Shown: one piece after another, positions 1 to 20,900 of the stretch
How the letters are laid out: every line of letters starts with the position of its first letter
How positions within the stretch are numbered: the first letter of the stretch is position 1
NCBI RefSeq assembly: GCF_010183535.1
Contig: NC_071330.1
Coordinates: 7,979,717-8,043,716, forward strand
DNA: 64,000 bases
Reading direction: 5' to 3'
DNA from: Caenorhabditis remanei
Lineage: Eukaryota > Nematoda > Chromadorea > Rhabditida > Rhabditidae
Made by a program: the position numbers and the translations under genes
The notes under the pieces: generated by a model
The model's input: only the letters and a program-made list of their open reading frames with translations
Database searches by the model: none
What the model was told of the DNA's origin: nothing

Positions 1-304
1 AATTGCAAACAGTGAAAATTACGCACACTCATTTAGAGAAGGGCTCTAGAGGATGAGGTGATTTGTCATGAATCCCAGGTTCTTGAACAATCGTCCTCCC
101 ACTTTGTACAGGAGGGAGTTCATTGTTCAATACAGAAATAGAAATATAATCCCCGTCGTGCGGAAAAAGCCACCATCTCTTTTGTGTTGGATGCGGTGCT
201 GTTCCCAAAAAAGTAACTTTCAATGTGGGGGACTCGATTGATCTGGGGGAAAGGCGATAAATAAAGATAGCTGATTTTTCTTATCTGATTGAACGAGTTT
301 ACAG

Positions 305-10465
<10,161 letters not shown>

Positions 10466-11360
10466 TTTCTCAAAAACTCTCACAACCCCCTTCCCAACAA
10501 ATCAATTTAAATACAGAAAATCTCCCATGAAACATAAATTATATATCTCGGTGAATGGTACGATTCTATTTATATATAGCTCTTCATATACTTAATTATC
10601 ACTCTGTTACTTTCCACCATTCTTCTTTCAAAACTTCTCTTAACACCAATTTTGTTAACTGCCAATTAGGCTTTTCCTTTTAAAATTGCTTTTCTTAATG
10701 TGCCTTTAGAATTTTCATTTTTTTTCTCTTTAAATGTTTACTATTGCGGTGAAGTGGTCCAAATAAAAAATTTAAAAATTAAAGCATTGTTTTAAAGAAA
10801 ATATGAGCCATTCAATAGAAATAGAAGAATTAAAAAACTTCTGAATAATCTATTATCAGATCTAGCACGCAATTGCGCCCAGGAGCAAAATATGAACTGC
10901 AGATGGGAGCAGTTCCTGTATGAATTAGTTGAGTTTTTATTGTTTCCTTCTTTTTTGTTGTTTCTTTAGAGGTCTCAAAACCTTCTCGTTCAGTTCGTTT
11001 CGATGTATGCCATCCATAGAGATTAATAAATCTCTCAGCGTTTTTTCCTATTTCGAAACCTTCCATAACTCCGAACCACATGATATCTCATACGCAGAAT
11101 ACCCCGAATTCCATAATTAGTCAGTTGACTCATTCCGTCTCATACGGCAAAAAATCAATGGAGTCTCTCCGAATGAGAGTGGCAGTATGTGTTGATGTCT
11201 CCCTCCATCTCTCTGCGTCTTTCTCCGTTCTCTACTCTTTCTTTTTCCCAATACTGAACATTTCTTCTCTTTTTTCTTCTTTATTTTCACGTGTTTCGTA
11301 CTTTCCTCGTCATTTTGAACCAATAGTTTCGATATACTAAAATTCAATTCTATTTCAGAA
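10466..11360. other. Intergenic: 3' UTR and spacer before the F-box gene
   Basis: There is no supported gene here. An AATAAA at 10762-10767 is a plausible polyadenylation signal for the matrix gene. The rest is T/C-rich spacer, and 11351-11358 ends in a TTTCAG acceptor directly before the F-box start. Confidence 0.6.
11353..11358 (+). promoter_or_regulatory. Probable trans-splice acceptor before the F-box gene
   Basis: TTTCAG lies two bases before the ATG at 11361, and no upstream coding exon in phase is evident. In Caenorhabditis this placement is typical of spliced-leader addition. An unseen 5' UTR cis-intron is the alternative. Confidence 0.5.
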
Positions 11361-13021
11361 ATGCAACCTTTAGAAGTTCAACCAGAAACTTCTAGTTCTT
11401 CAGAAACTTTTCTCAATCTGTTGAAACTTCCGAAGAAATCATTGAAGAAACTCTATGAATATCTAAATCCGGTGGATTGGTTCGTTTTCTAGCTCTCTTT
11501 TCAATTATAATAGTTTATTTCAGTTATAATATTGCAAAATGTTCAAAACCATTGGAACACCAAGTGAAAAAACACAAAAATCTTTCAATTAATACCATCT
11601 ATTTACGATTTGACAATGAGAAATCGTGTGTTGGAGCATATTTTGACAAATTCAAGTACACTGCTTGCGTATTTTATTCATGGAGAAAAGGAGATGGGGT
11701 GCGAAAAACCTGGAACAATTCGTATTATCTGAAGGCTCACAAGTTTCAAAATTATTTGTTTTGCAAGATGTAAGTTGTTTATTCAGACAAATATCATAAT
11801 TCAATAATTGCAGTAATCACCCAAAAGAAGTGAAATCTCTCCAACCAACATTATTTCCAATCGATTGTATCAGTGGAATGATGGAAACATTCAACGAATT
11901 ATGTTCAATGTTCCCTTCACAAAATGCATATATCTATGTTGGAGTGAATGTGAATGATCGAAAATCTTGTGAAGCATTCTGTTCCACACCCCTTCCGAGA
12001 CAAATTCATTGCTTCCGATTGATTGGAACGAGACCACCAAAAACGGATAGAGTCAGAAAAGTGTTCCGTGCAGCAAATGTCAATGGAACGGTTCGGGTTT
12101 CTCATCAAGTTGGCCCTGCTTGTATGCAAGATGAAGTAAGTTTTTTAACTGAATAAGCATTTTCTTGTGAAAAAGAGTGTATATTTCAATCTATTCCAGT
12201 TAATCAATTCATACAATGTCGTACTTGATAACCCGGAATGGATAACCCGTGAAGAATTGTTATCTCTCAACAATGTGTCGATAGATATCGGACACAACAA
12301 TTTAACAGCTGATGATCTAAATGCTTTTCTGATGCAATGGATGTTCCTCGACAGTGATCAAATAAGAGTTGAACGATTGGAAATTACATTGAGTCCACAA
12401 GCTTTTCAAAACAAGAGAAGTATCACAAATGGACTCATTTTACGTGATTGGAATCCAAAAGTGAGAGAAGGAGAATACTTTGACGCCAGGTGAGTAAAAC
12501 TTCTGGAATTTTTGTGACTTAGTTACCAACATTGGACTTTATCTGATTAAGAACCTAATTGTTCATATCTTTTCAGTTCCTATCTGGCCAGAACTACTAT
12601 TCGAGATCCAAGTAGCTTCCTCGATTGCAAGTACTCGAAAGATATTCAACGAGATGATGGACGTCTCGCAACAATTTTATTCTACGGAAAGAAACTTTAT
12701 TTCATTGTTTGGCGGAACCGTTTCCCATACCGTACGATAAAAGAAGCTCGGAAGAAGGAAAAAGAAAGAAAAGCAGCAGCTATGATGTCGAAAGTTTTGA
12801 ACGATGCCTTACGCCAATTGAATCAAATCTCTCAAGAAGAATGGAATAGAAAAACAGAATGGTTGGAAGCAGTTGTCACTTCTAGAAAAGTTGCGGCAGA
12901 AGAAGAGCAAAGAGCAAAAAGAAAGTATTTCGAAGCATTGAAAGAGTTTTTAGATACATCTGAGCCGAAACCAAAACGAAAACTACTGAAAACAATCACA
13001 ATTTTCAAAAATTTACCTTGA
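11361..13021 (+). CDS. F-box protein with FBA_2 domain (fbxb-type), basic coiled-coil tail
   Basis: Five phase-consistent exons: 11361-11479, 11524-11769, 11814-12135, 12200-12489 and 12577-13021 (stop TGA), for 473 residues. The N terminus (KLPKKSLKKLYEYLNPVDCY) resembles a diverged nematode F-box. The middle and C-terminal part match the F-box-associated FBA_2 domain, with SLNNVSIDIGHNNLTADDLN, the NGLILRDW segment and a hydrophobic FYGKKLYFIVW strand. Proteins of this family are presumed substrate adaptors of SCF ubiquitin ligases and are greatly expanded in Caenorhabditis. About 100 residues after the FBA domain are Lys/Glu/Arg-rich and look helical or coiled coil, which is longer than usual for the family. 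The substrate is unknown. Confidence 0.8.
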
Positions 13022-13882
13022 TAGGAATCGATTCATTCATTCTGTTCTAGCAACGTTTAGTTTTTGTTGTCTTTGAGCTTTTCTTGTATTTACTTGTAAC
13101 TATTCTGTCGGTTTTAAATCTTTTCATTGAAAATTTATTGTTTACAACTTTAATTGTAGTTTTTGGGGAGTAGACTGTATAAATAAATTGTAATATTTCA
13201 AAATCATTTGCCTAAAAGAACAATAATAACAATGAAAATCAACCTTAGATGGTCCAGGAATAACTTGTTGAAAAATAAACATTCAGGATTATTTTAGTTT
13301 TCAAAGACTGATTGTACCTTGTAGGTAAGCGTCTAGATAACTTCACAACAAGCTATAATATATATTTCAATTTTGACCCGAAAGAAATGGATTACATCTA
13401 CAGTACACCTACTCACTGACATATCAATTATTTACCATCATCATTTCTCAAACGTTCTTCAACTATCTCTCTTCTCTTTCTCCCAAATATTTAGTGACAT
13501 AAACTCTCGCGCGCGCGCCAAAAATTTCAAATCAAACACCTTTTGCTATATACCATTTCTCTCCTCATTCAGGGTGGCAGATGTATGATAAGTTGTTCTT
13601 CCTCCCCTAGGCCCTTTTTTCTCTTTTTCAAAACGTCTTTTCCATTCTACGTCTTCTCATTTTTTGCATTCTCGTCTTCGTACCCGTCGGTGGCGTCGCC
13701 ACGAAAATCAGATAGTATTTGGCGGAAAGAGAGACGAGAGAATCGGTTCCTGGCACGGAAGGCACGACGCCAAATTGGGCGGAGTCAAGACGGAAATTGT
13801 TCGAAATCTTATGAAGACTCCCAACACAGCTGACTGATTTGGTTCACTTACCTAAATTTCGGATTTTTGTTTGCAAATAAGA
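13022..13882. other. Intergenic spacer
   Basis: I see no gene here. AATAAA at 13179-13184 may end the F-box transcript. The GC-richer stretch 13680-13830, with GTGGCGTCGCCAC, is the likely promoter side of the next gene. Confidence 0.4.
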
Positions 13883-15427
13883 ATGAAATACACTTGTGAA
13901 GCGATGAGAAGAATGAGTCAAACTCAGATTTCGGTGAGTTATTGATAGCTTTTTTTGTACACGATATACTTAGGTATGATATGATTATCAATGCAGTTGT
14001 ATTCCTTTGGCTACTGTAATTTTATTTTATAAACTTTGAGTTGAGTAGGCTCTGAGTTATAGTTGTAGTCTGAATTAGTTGTATGCTTCTCGATTTCAAA
14101 ACTATTTAAATAATAAATTGTCTGCAGTATACCCCCCATATTTTTCCTACCGTATCCTCATTCTGATTTTAGGATTCCTACATCTACCATCCATATCGTC
14201 AACGAAAAAACTCTACCACTTCGACTTATTCCGATTGTTCAAGTGTCTCCGCAAGTCCTTCAAGTTCAACAATGTAATATTTTCAATATTTTTGCTCTTA
14301 CTCTCATAAATCATATCTATTTTATTTCAGGACATCATCTCCACCACCTCAAACCTTCAATAATGTCTATGATCGTCTCAAAGAATATATCAGTGAAGTT
14401 CCAAAAGATCCAGTTGTATGTCAAGTAAGTTACGAACATTTCTCTCATTTATAATCGAAAAGGGCAATTTTCTCACATCGTTTCGTTTTTGCAAGAATCG
14501 ACGAAAACAAGTTTTTCGTGTGTTTCTCCATGTGTCTCTGTCTTTTCTCGTGTACTTTCTCTCTTTTTTTTCTTTTTTTCCTAAGGGTGAACACATTTAA
14601 AAAAGGTCAATTGAGAGAAGGGAAAGACAACATATTTGTGTACAAATTACACAGCTACGAACTTTCAAGTTACGTAACCGAGGACCTCCCTCGTAGTTGG
14701 ATAACTCTGAATCCTTTAGATAAGATATTGACTACTGTATCTGTAGAACATGTAACACTTTGGACTGAAAACAGGGTTCTCTGTACACCTCAACAATGTT
14801 CTTACGTCATAATTATAGCAGACACGATCAATCTAAACTTATTTTTTAAATAATTTATCTTTTTTTCTCAGATTCTCCTGGACAGTCTCTCCCATATCAT
14901 TGAGCTCGAACGTCAACTTGCTGAATTGGAACAAACGGCTGAAAAACTGAAAATGTGTCAATCAACTCCACCACCTACTTATTCTTCAACCAAATGGCAT
15001 CATGTAAGTATAATAGAATTTTTATTTACTTGTACCAGCTGGTACCCCATTCAAACACATCAATCATTATGTTGTTGTTGGATAGCACTGGTCAAAGAGA
15101 AGACGACTGACCTTGTAGGTTTTCTGTTTTTGGAATCGAACAAAAATGATCGAAGATTGTGAAGCTGTACCTAAGAACACTTAAGATATTAATCAGAAAA
15201 AATGACCATGTGACCTAAAGATAGGACGAAAGTATGTGATTCTCGATCCGTTCTGTTCTGACAGAATGATTAGTTTTCTCAAAATGAAATGGAACAGAAA
15301 GTGAACTTATATAACAACCTTTTTCTTGCAGGAGAAGGTACCGGAAGACTTGGCTAACGTCGACGTCACTGAATTCAAGCATCTCGTTCACTCAGCTCCT
15401 CTCGTCTATGATACCATTTCTTACTGA
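13883..15427 (+). CDS. Small unrecognised protein with central coiled coil
   Basis: Five exons join in phase: 13883-13933, 14173-14273, 14331-14424, 14872-15003 and 15332-15427 (stop TGA), giving 157 residues. The protein starts MKYTCEAMRRMSQTQIS, continues with a Ser/Thr-rich segment, and has a helical heptad-like region (LSHIIELERQLAELEQTAEK, about residues 96-115). A Pro/Thr/Tyr-rich linker follows, and the end is acidic-hydrophobic (LANVDVTEF ... YDTISY). There is no signal peptide or membrane segment. I do not recognise the family. The consistent phases and good donor and acceptor sites argue that it is real, but additional 5' exons or another start are possible. Confidence 0.65.
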
Positions 15428-16171
15428 CTGTTTACCAACTCAATTTGTTTCTTTTTAGGCATCCATTATCATTACTTTTATTTCGAATCCCCCATTTCCA
15501 GATCTCCCCTTTTTTATATAACAATTCAACTGATAATTCTGATGTTTCCCGGTGAAAAAACAATTCAATTATCTCAGTGACTCCTTTTCATTTGTTTGTT
15601 GTTTTTATTCAGACAAATGAATTTTATTTTATGAAGAACATATTTATCATTTTACATAGGATTGAGCAAAAAATAACTAATTCCAGATTTTCAGGTGCTT
15701 TACTACTTGATTATTTGAAAAACTTGCAATACTGAGCTATCCAGAAGGGTTTCCATAATTCCTAACAAGATGAACCTTCATATACAATACGATAAGTATT
15801 GTGTAATATTACACTATCTAAATTTCGAGATTACTAAATTTTCTGTACTAATACTAACTGCTCTCAGTTTCTGAATTTAAGTTTCAAACTTTTCATTTTA
15901 ATAGGGTAAATTTGCCTAGTTACTGAAATATGAACGAGAATCTGAATGATGTAAGCTCGTTCACATTTAGTACAAAAACTGTAGCTCTTCAGCACCACTA
16001 TGGCTCACACTTGATTATTTTTTCGATAATATACTAGAAACGTGTATTTCTGATACTGTAGCAAACTAGGTTGCATAATTGCCGATGTCTGATAGTGAGA
16101 ACTAATTCATTATTCCATTTAATTTTCTCTGTCAAAACTCGATGCTCCATCTGAACGTTCCCCAAACCTTG
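15428..16171. other. Intergenic, convergent gene ends
   Basis: This lies between the plus-strand coiled-coil gene and the minus-strand secreted-protein gene. I see only AT-rich spacer and 3' UTR sequence. Confidence 0.4.
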
Positions 16172-16495
16172 TCAGTGTGGAATGGAAGACCACATAAATA
16201 AAAATCTAGGATAAATCCGAAACAGCTGTTCTTCAACATTTGACCCTGTCTTCGCTCCCTGAATGGGTAATGGCGACTTCCTTGGCGCGGTAATAATTGG
16301 CGGATCGTAATTCAGCCAAATGACTGTATGGATTTGCGGCAGTCTTCTTCTTTTTCCTCCCAGGACACAGCAGGACACCTGTTTCGGGCAATCAACACCG
16401 ACCTGGTCGCCATTTGCATAATGTGTTTTCTTGAAGAGAATAAGAAAGAAAAGAGTAAGAAGGATACCTAGTTGTCGGAACGAAGACATATGCAT
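16172..16495 (-). CDS. Small secreted protein, possible peptide precursor
   Basis: This is a single-exon frame of 107 residues on the minus strand. The N terminus (LGILLTLFFLILF after a Met-rich start) is a good signal peptide. It is followed by a short Cys-containing segment (VDCPKQVSCCVLGG) and then a basic KRRR, which could be a proprotein-convertase site with Gly-Gly before it. The remaining 60 residues are Pro/Ile-rich without obvious domains. A TTCTTCAG acceptor just upstream, read on the minus strand, fits a spliced-leader site; a tiny upstream ATG frame lies between the acceptor and this start. The function is unknown, and a neuropeptide-like or defence-like secreted product is only a suggestion. 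It could also be a chance frame. Confidence 0.4.
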   Translation of the reverse strand: MHMSSFRQLGILLTLFFLILFKKTHYANGDQVGVDCPKQVSCCVLGGKRRRLPQIHTVIWLNYDPPIITAPRKSPLPIQGAKTGSNVEEQLFRIYPRFLFMWSSIPH

Positions 16496-17953
16496 GTCAT
16501 TTCTGAAGAAACCGCAGTTGAAAAAGAAGAAGAAGGATTAGACGACACCGTTCCACCACCTTGTTTCTTTTTGATCCCCGTGTAATATTACTACATTTTT
16601 AACATGTTTCTTGTTCCGTTCTGTTAGATTATTCTTCATTTTTCATTTCTTTTACCTGAGTGATTCCTACTCCATGTTCATTATTAATTGGTCTTCCCCG
16701 TAATCTCATGTCAGAAAGTAAAAATCTAGAATACGAATATCAATTTGAAAATAAGAAAAACAAGCCAGAAATGTTGTATTTTTCTGATTTCAGAAAAAAA
16801 CGGCAAACATCGAGATGTAGATTCACGATTTCAAAAATTGTCATTTTGGCTCAGTTTCGATGAGTGTATCTTTCTCTTCATTTTTTTCTTGTAAGGAAAA
16901 AATCTTGAAGCCGAAATATTTTCTCAGCTCAGCTACATCTCAATAGAGTGGATTCGTACAGAAAACTGTTTCATTTTAATATGATATTTTCGGTTTTTTC
17001 TGCATTTTCTAATGAAATTTAATCAATCGGACTATGAGTCAATCGTTTCAACAACTGCAGTCAAAGTTGTCTCATTAGATTAGCAGATAAGCATAACAGA
17101 AAAAACTGATTTTCATGGCCAGGAGCTAGAAATTATGTTCATAAAACTAATTTTGTTTCATATTAGCTTAAATGTATTTGTTCTTTTCTCCCTTCTCCCA
17201 AAACTTCAATTTCGAATATTTCTCTATTTCTTCCCGTTTTTCGCCAATCTCCAAATCAACACCAACTGATAAACTGATCCATAATATATCCTTTGACCGA
17301 CATTCTTTTTCTTCTCTTTCAATATTACTGATCCAAAAATCCGTGAATGAGGAGAGTGTGTGAGACGAAGAGACACAGATGCAAATTTTACGACTTCATT
17401 TTGAGACACAGAGACAAAAAGAAAAGAAGAAATTTGAATATTCAATCGGATCGGAGAGAGATCTGACCACTTTCTCCCATATTCACTCTCGTTCTCTGAT
17501 TATCAAATTATCGTGTCATTCATTTTGAATTCAATTCTGGTTTGGTTTCTTCCGAATTTCTAAATAAGAATTTCATAAAATTTTATATCCATTTTCTGTC
17601 TTTTATCACTCGTTTTTCCATTTATTTCGTACTAAAATTTCATATGAAGTACTCTCTTATATTTCTCAAAAAACTAAACTCGCTTTTTTGTTAAATATTT
17701 TCCTTGTCCGAATTCAAAGTCATCAAATCTCCCACGAGTTAAACTATGTTCTTTTATTTACTCACGGTCTCTTCTTTCTTATTTTTTTTCTATTTTTGTT
17801 GGCTGTGTTCTATTTGAATTTCAGCTCATCTACTCTTGATACAATTGATTGAATTTTCTACAATTCGTTTTTTTCAGACAATCAAACTTCAATTTTCTTT
17901 TTTTGTCCTTTCTTTTCTCCAATCGCTGTCCATTTCAGAATCAAAAATTGGCA
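16496..17953. other. Intergenic, probable promoter region of the PDZ-LIM gene
   Basis: This is a T-rich stretch with no supported coding exon. A TTTCAG at 17933-17938 sits just before the first coding exon of the PDZ-LIM gene and may be a cis- or trans-splice acceptor. Confidence 0.4.
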
Positions 17954-20900
17954 ATGATTGAAAATGATTATGCGGTAAAGGTATTTATCTTGTATTCTAA
18001 TTATTACGAATTTCAATCACTGCAATTTAAACTGATATTGTTCTTTACCACTGATAATATACTTTGTCTTTTTCCTTGTTTCCGTGTTTTCTCGATCCAT
18101 AAAACACACCAAAAAATGCCAAAAATGTGCCACATTTTGTCTGTATTTACATTTCAAGGACTCACATACTAACCCTCTAACGTTGGAAAAAACTAACTGA
18201 TAACAGAACATTTGGTGTGTTTGATTGGCATTTTAATCGATTTTTATGATAAAATGAAATGTAAAAGTGTTCCTTTTTCGGAGTGAGTCATTCGAAAAAC
18301 TGAGGGTTATCATGTTTCATTTTGAATTGAAATTTCATTTGAGTTGTCATCTTTTTCAAGAGATAACATAACTTTTGACATTGTCCTCTCTTTCTGGAAC
18401 ACTCACAGCCAACAAAATAATCTTTGAGAACTATTTCACGGCGGACTCTTTTGATTTGAGTGTTCACATCAATTACGTTTTCTTCTTTCATACTTTTCAA
18501 CTTCTTCCGTTTTTTCAAAACTTTTCCAAGGCAGAACTGTACCGAATCTTAACCGTCCTGAATTAAAACCCTCTATATTTTCCCTATTCAGAACCCTCAT
18601 TGAGGCGAGGAAAATGAGTTGGCTTTCAAAAACCAGGTGAAACTTGAATTAGGACAGGAGTTATAAACCCACACTGATTAAGGACAGAAACATACAGTAC
18701 CGCCCAAAAGGTTATCAACATTGGCTGTTTTTAGTTGAAAATGGCCTACTTTGAGTGTCATGATAATACTGATTCTCCCACAAAGAAAATTTTGTATAAA
18801 CCATACTGAACAAAGGTAGATCTTCATTTTTGTAGTCGACAACTTTTTTGTACGAGCACTCCCTAGAGAGTTATGATCATTTTAAGACGACAGCTCAAAA
18901 ATCGCACCATTCTGCACTGAAATTTGTCGATTTGAGGGAGAAATTACTTTGTTGATACGTAACTTGCCGGAGAGTGCTCGTACAAAAAAGTTGTCAACTA
19001 CAAAAATGAAGATCTATTTTTGTTCTGTATGGTTTATACAAAATTTTCTTTGTGGGAGAATCTGTATTATCATGACACACTCTCAAAGTTGGCCATTTTC
19101 AACTGAAAACATCCAAAGTTGATAACCTTTTGGGCGGTACTGTACGTGTATGTATCATTTTCTCGAAAATATATGTTTACTCATTCTAACTTTGTCGTTC
19201 TTACTTACTATATGTTCTGTATCGTATTCATCCCAACTTCTTTGAATTCAAATCGTTTTTCAGGTGGCAAAATACCCACCGAATCTTGGTGCCGATTATC
19301 CAGAAGACGAATTTGGGTATGTCAATATTAATGTGGAAATTAATGAAAATGATCATAGATCTGATATTGAAGCGCGGAGAACAAATTAGGCAAATTAAGT
19401 TGTGAATGAACTGTCAATGTCAATGAAAAAACTGAAGAATGACTGTAACAGTGAATTAAGTGACAAGTGGGAGAAAATTAAACCAATGAGTGTATATCAA
19501 CTAATATACAATCTACAACTTTTCTCTTATTAGAGTTATAATTTTTGTAGTTTAGTTTCTGATTTTATCAATCGAATCCATTAAACTAATTCCTCCTATC
19601 TCAATCCTAGTTTTGAGTTGCACATCCAATTGTCTTTGTCCATTCGCCGCAACGTGAAAAGTGAACGTTTCTACGCAGAAAAAAGCCACGGAATGAGGCA
19701 AAAAAAGGCACTCAAAGTCTCAAACAAGCGCGAAAAAGTGGAGATTACGCACACTTATTGTAGCATATCATCTGAGTCTCTCTTCACTAATACCATTGAC
19801 CATGTCTCCTTAGTGTCTCGTTTCGATGAGAAAAAAGGATAGAAGGAGGTGGGAGAGAAGATAAACAAATGAATGAGAGCATGGAAAAAGATTGGTGAGC
19901 CGCCAATGAATGACCGGATATATAGAAGAAAGTGTGAGAGGATTTGCGCCCTCCCGATTCCCACTGTTTTTTACGGTTTTCATCTGATCTGACTTTTTTA
20001 TTCGTTGATACAATATGAGCCATCGAATATCTAGGATTCCTACTATCAAATATACCGTAAATACTGTATTATAACGGCATGCCGTTATATTTTTCAACTG
20101 CCTCCGAGAGAAATTTTGTGTTTTCAGAAACTCATTACAATTGAACGAAAAAACTTTTTTGGACGTACTATTTGCTGATCTAGAAGTGACCAAGCACGCT
20201 GCTTCTAATCAGAACCGAGAAAAAACCCCTTGATAAACTCTTTTATGGATTCTGAGTAGAGATGGGGTGCCGTTATAATACAGGTGCCCTTCTATTACAG
20301 GTGCCGTTATAATACAGTATTTACGGTACCTTTCTTCTTCTTTTTACTCGTTTTTACTGTAGCATGTATATACAATCTTCCCGTTTTTCTAACAAGGGAA
20401 CCTTTTAAGTGGTCCTTAATGCCAGCAAAAACGACCTATACAGATCGAAAGAGGATGTTTCAAAACCTATAAATCAACTTTCAAAAGTTGCTTCCGTGAC
20501 CTGTAAGTGTCTGAAATTGCCATCTGAAAATTGACCATTTTTACCATTGATTTGCTGCATTTCGCCCTCTCGCCTCCTCCAAATCCTATCACGTTTGTAA
20601 TAAACTGCGGCGACACTTTAATAACGTGTTCGGATGGCGCAGGTGGTAATCGTCTAGGTGGAGGAAAATTTTGGGCAGGTTCGACCCCTTTCCCATTTTT
20701 TTTCTTTTTTTTTGTTTGATATCTTTTTTTCCAGTTTTTTTCAATGTTTTTCTGGAAGCTATCATAAAAGTTTGGCGGCACCTCCATCTGTCAACCGGCA
20801 GATTACTCTTATAATCATCAATTGAAATGGATTCAGGAGGGAATCACGTTGATGGTGGTACAAAAAAGACTTTTATGATAGCTTCCAAAAAAAACATTGA

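Noticed and set aside
1..304. Coding sequence at the window start
   Set aside because: No in-phase repeat-coding sequence is seen before the acceptor at 304; it is best read as intron.
16960..16985. CTGTTTCA resembling the Caenorhabditis piRNA upstream motif
   Set aside because: It is a single occurrence without the clustered context expected of piRNA loci.
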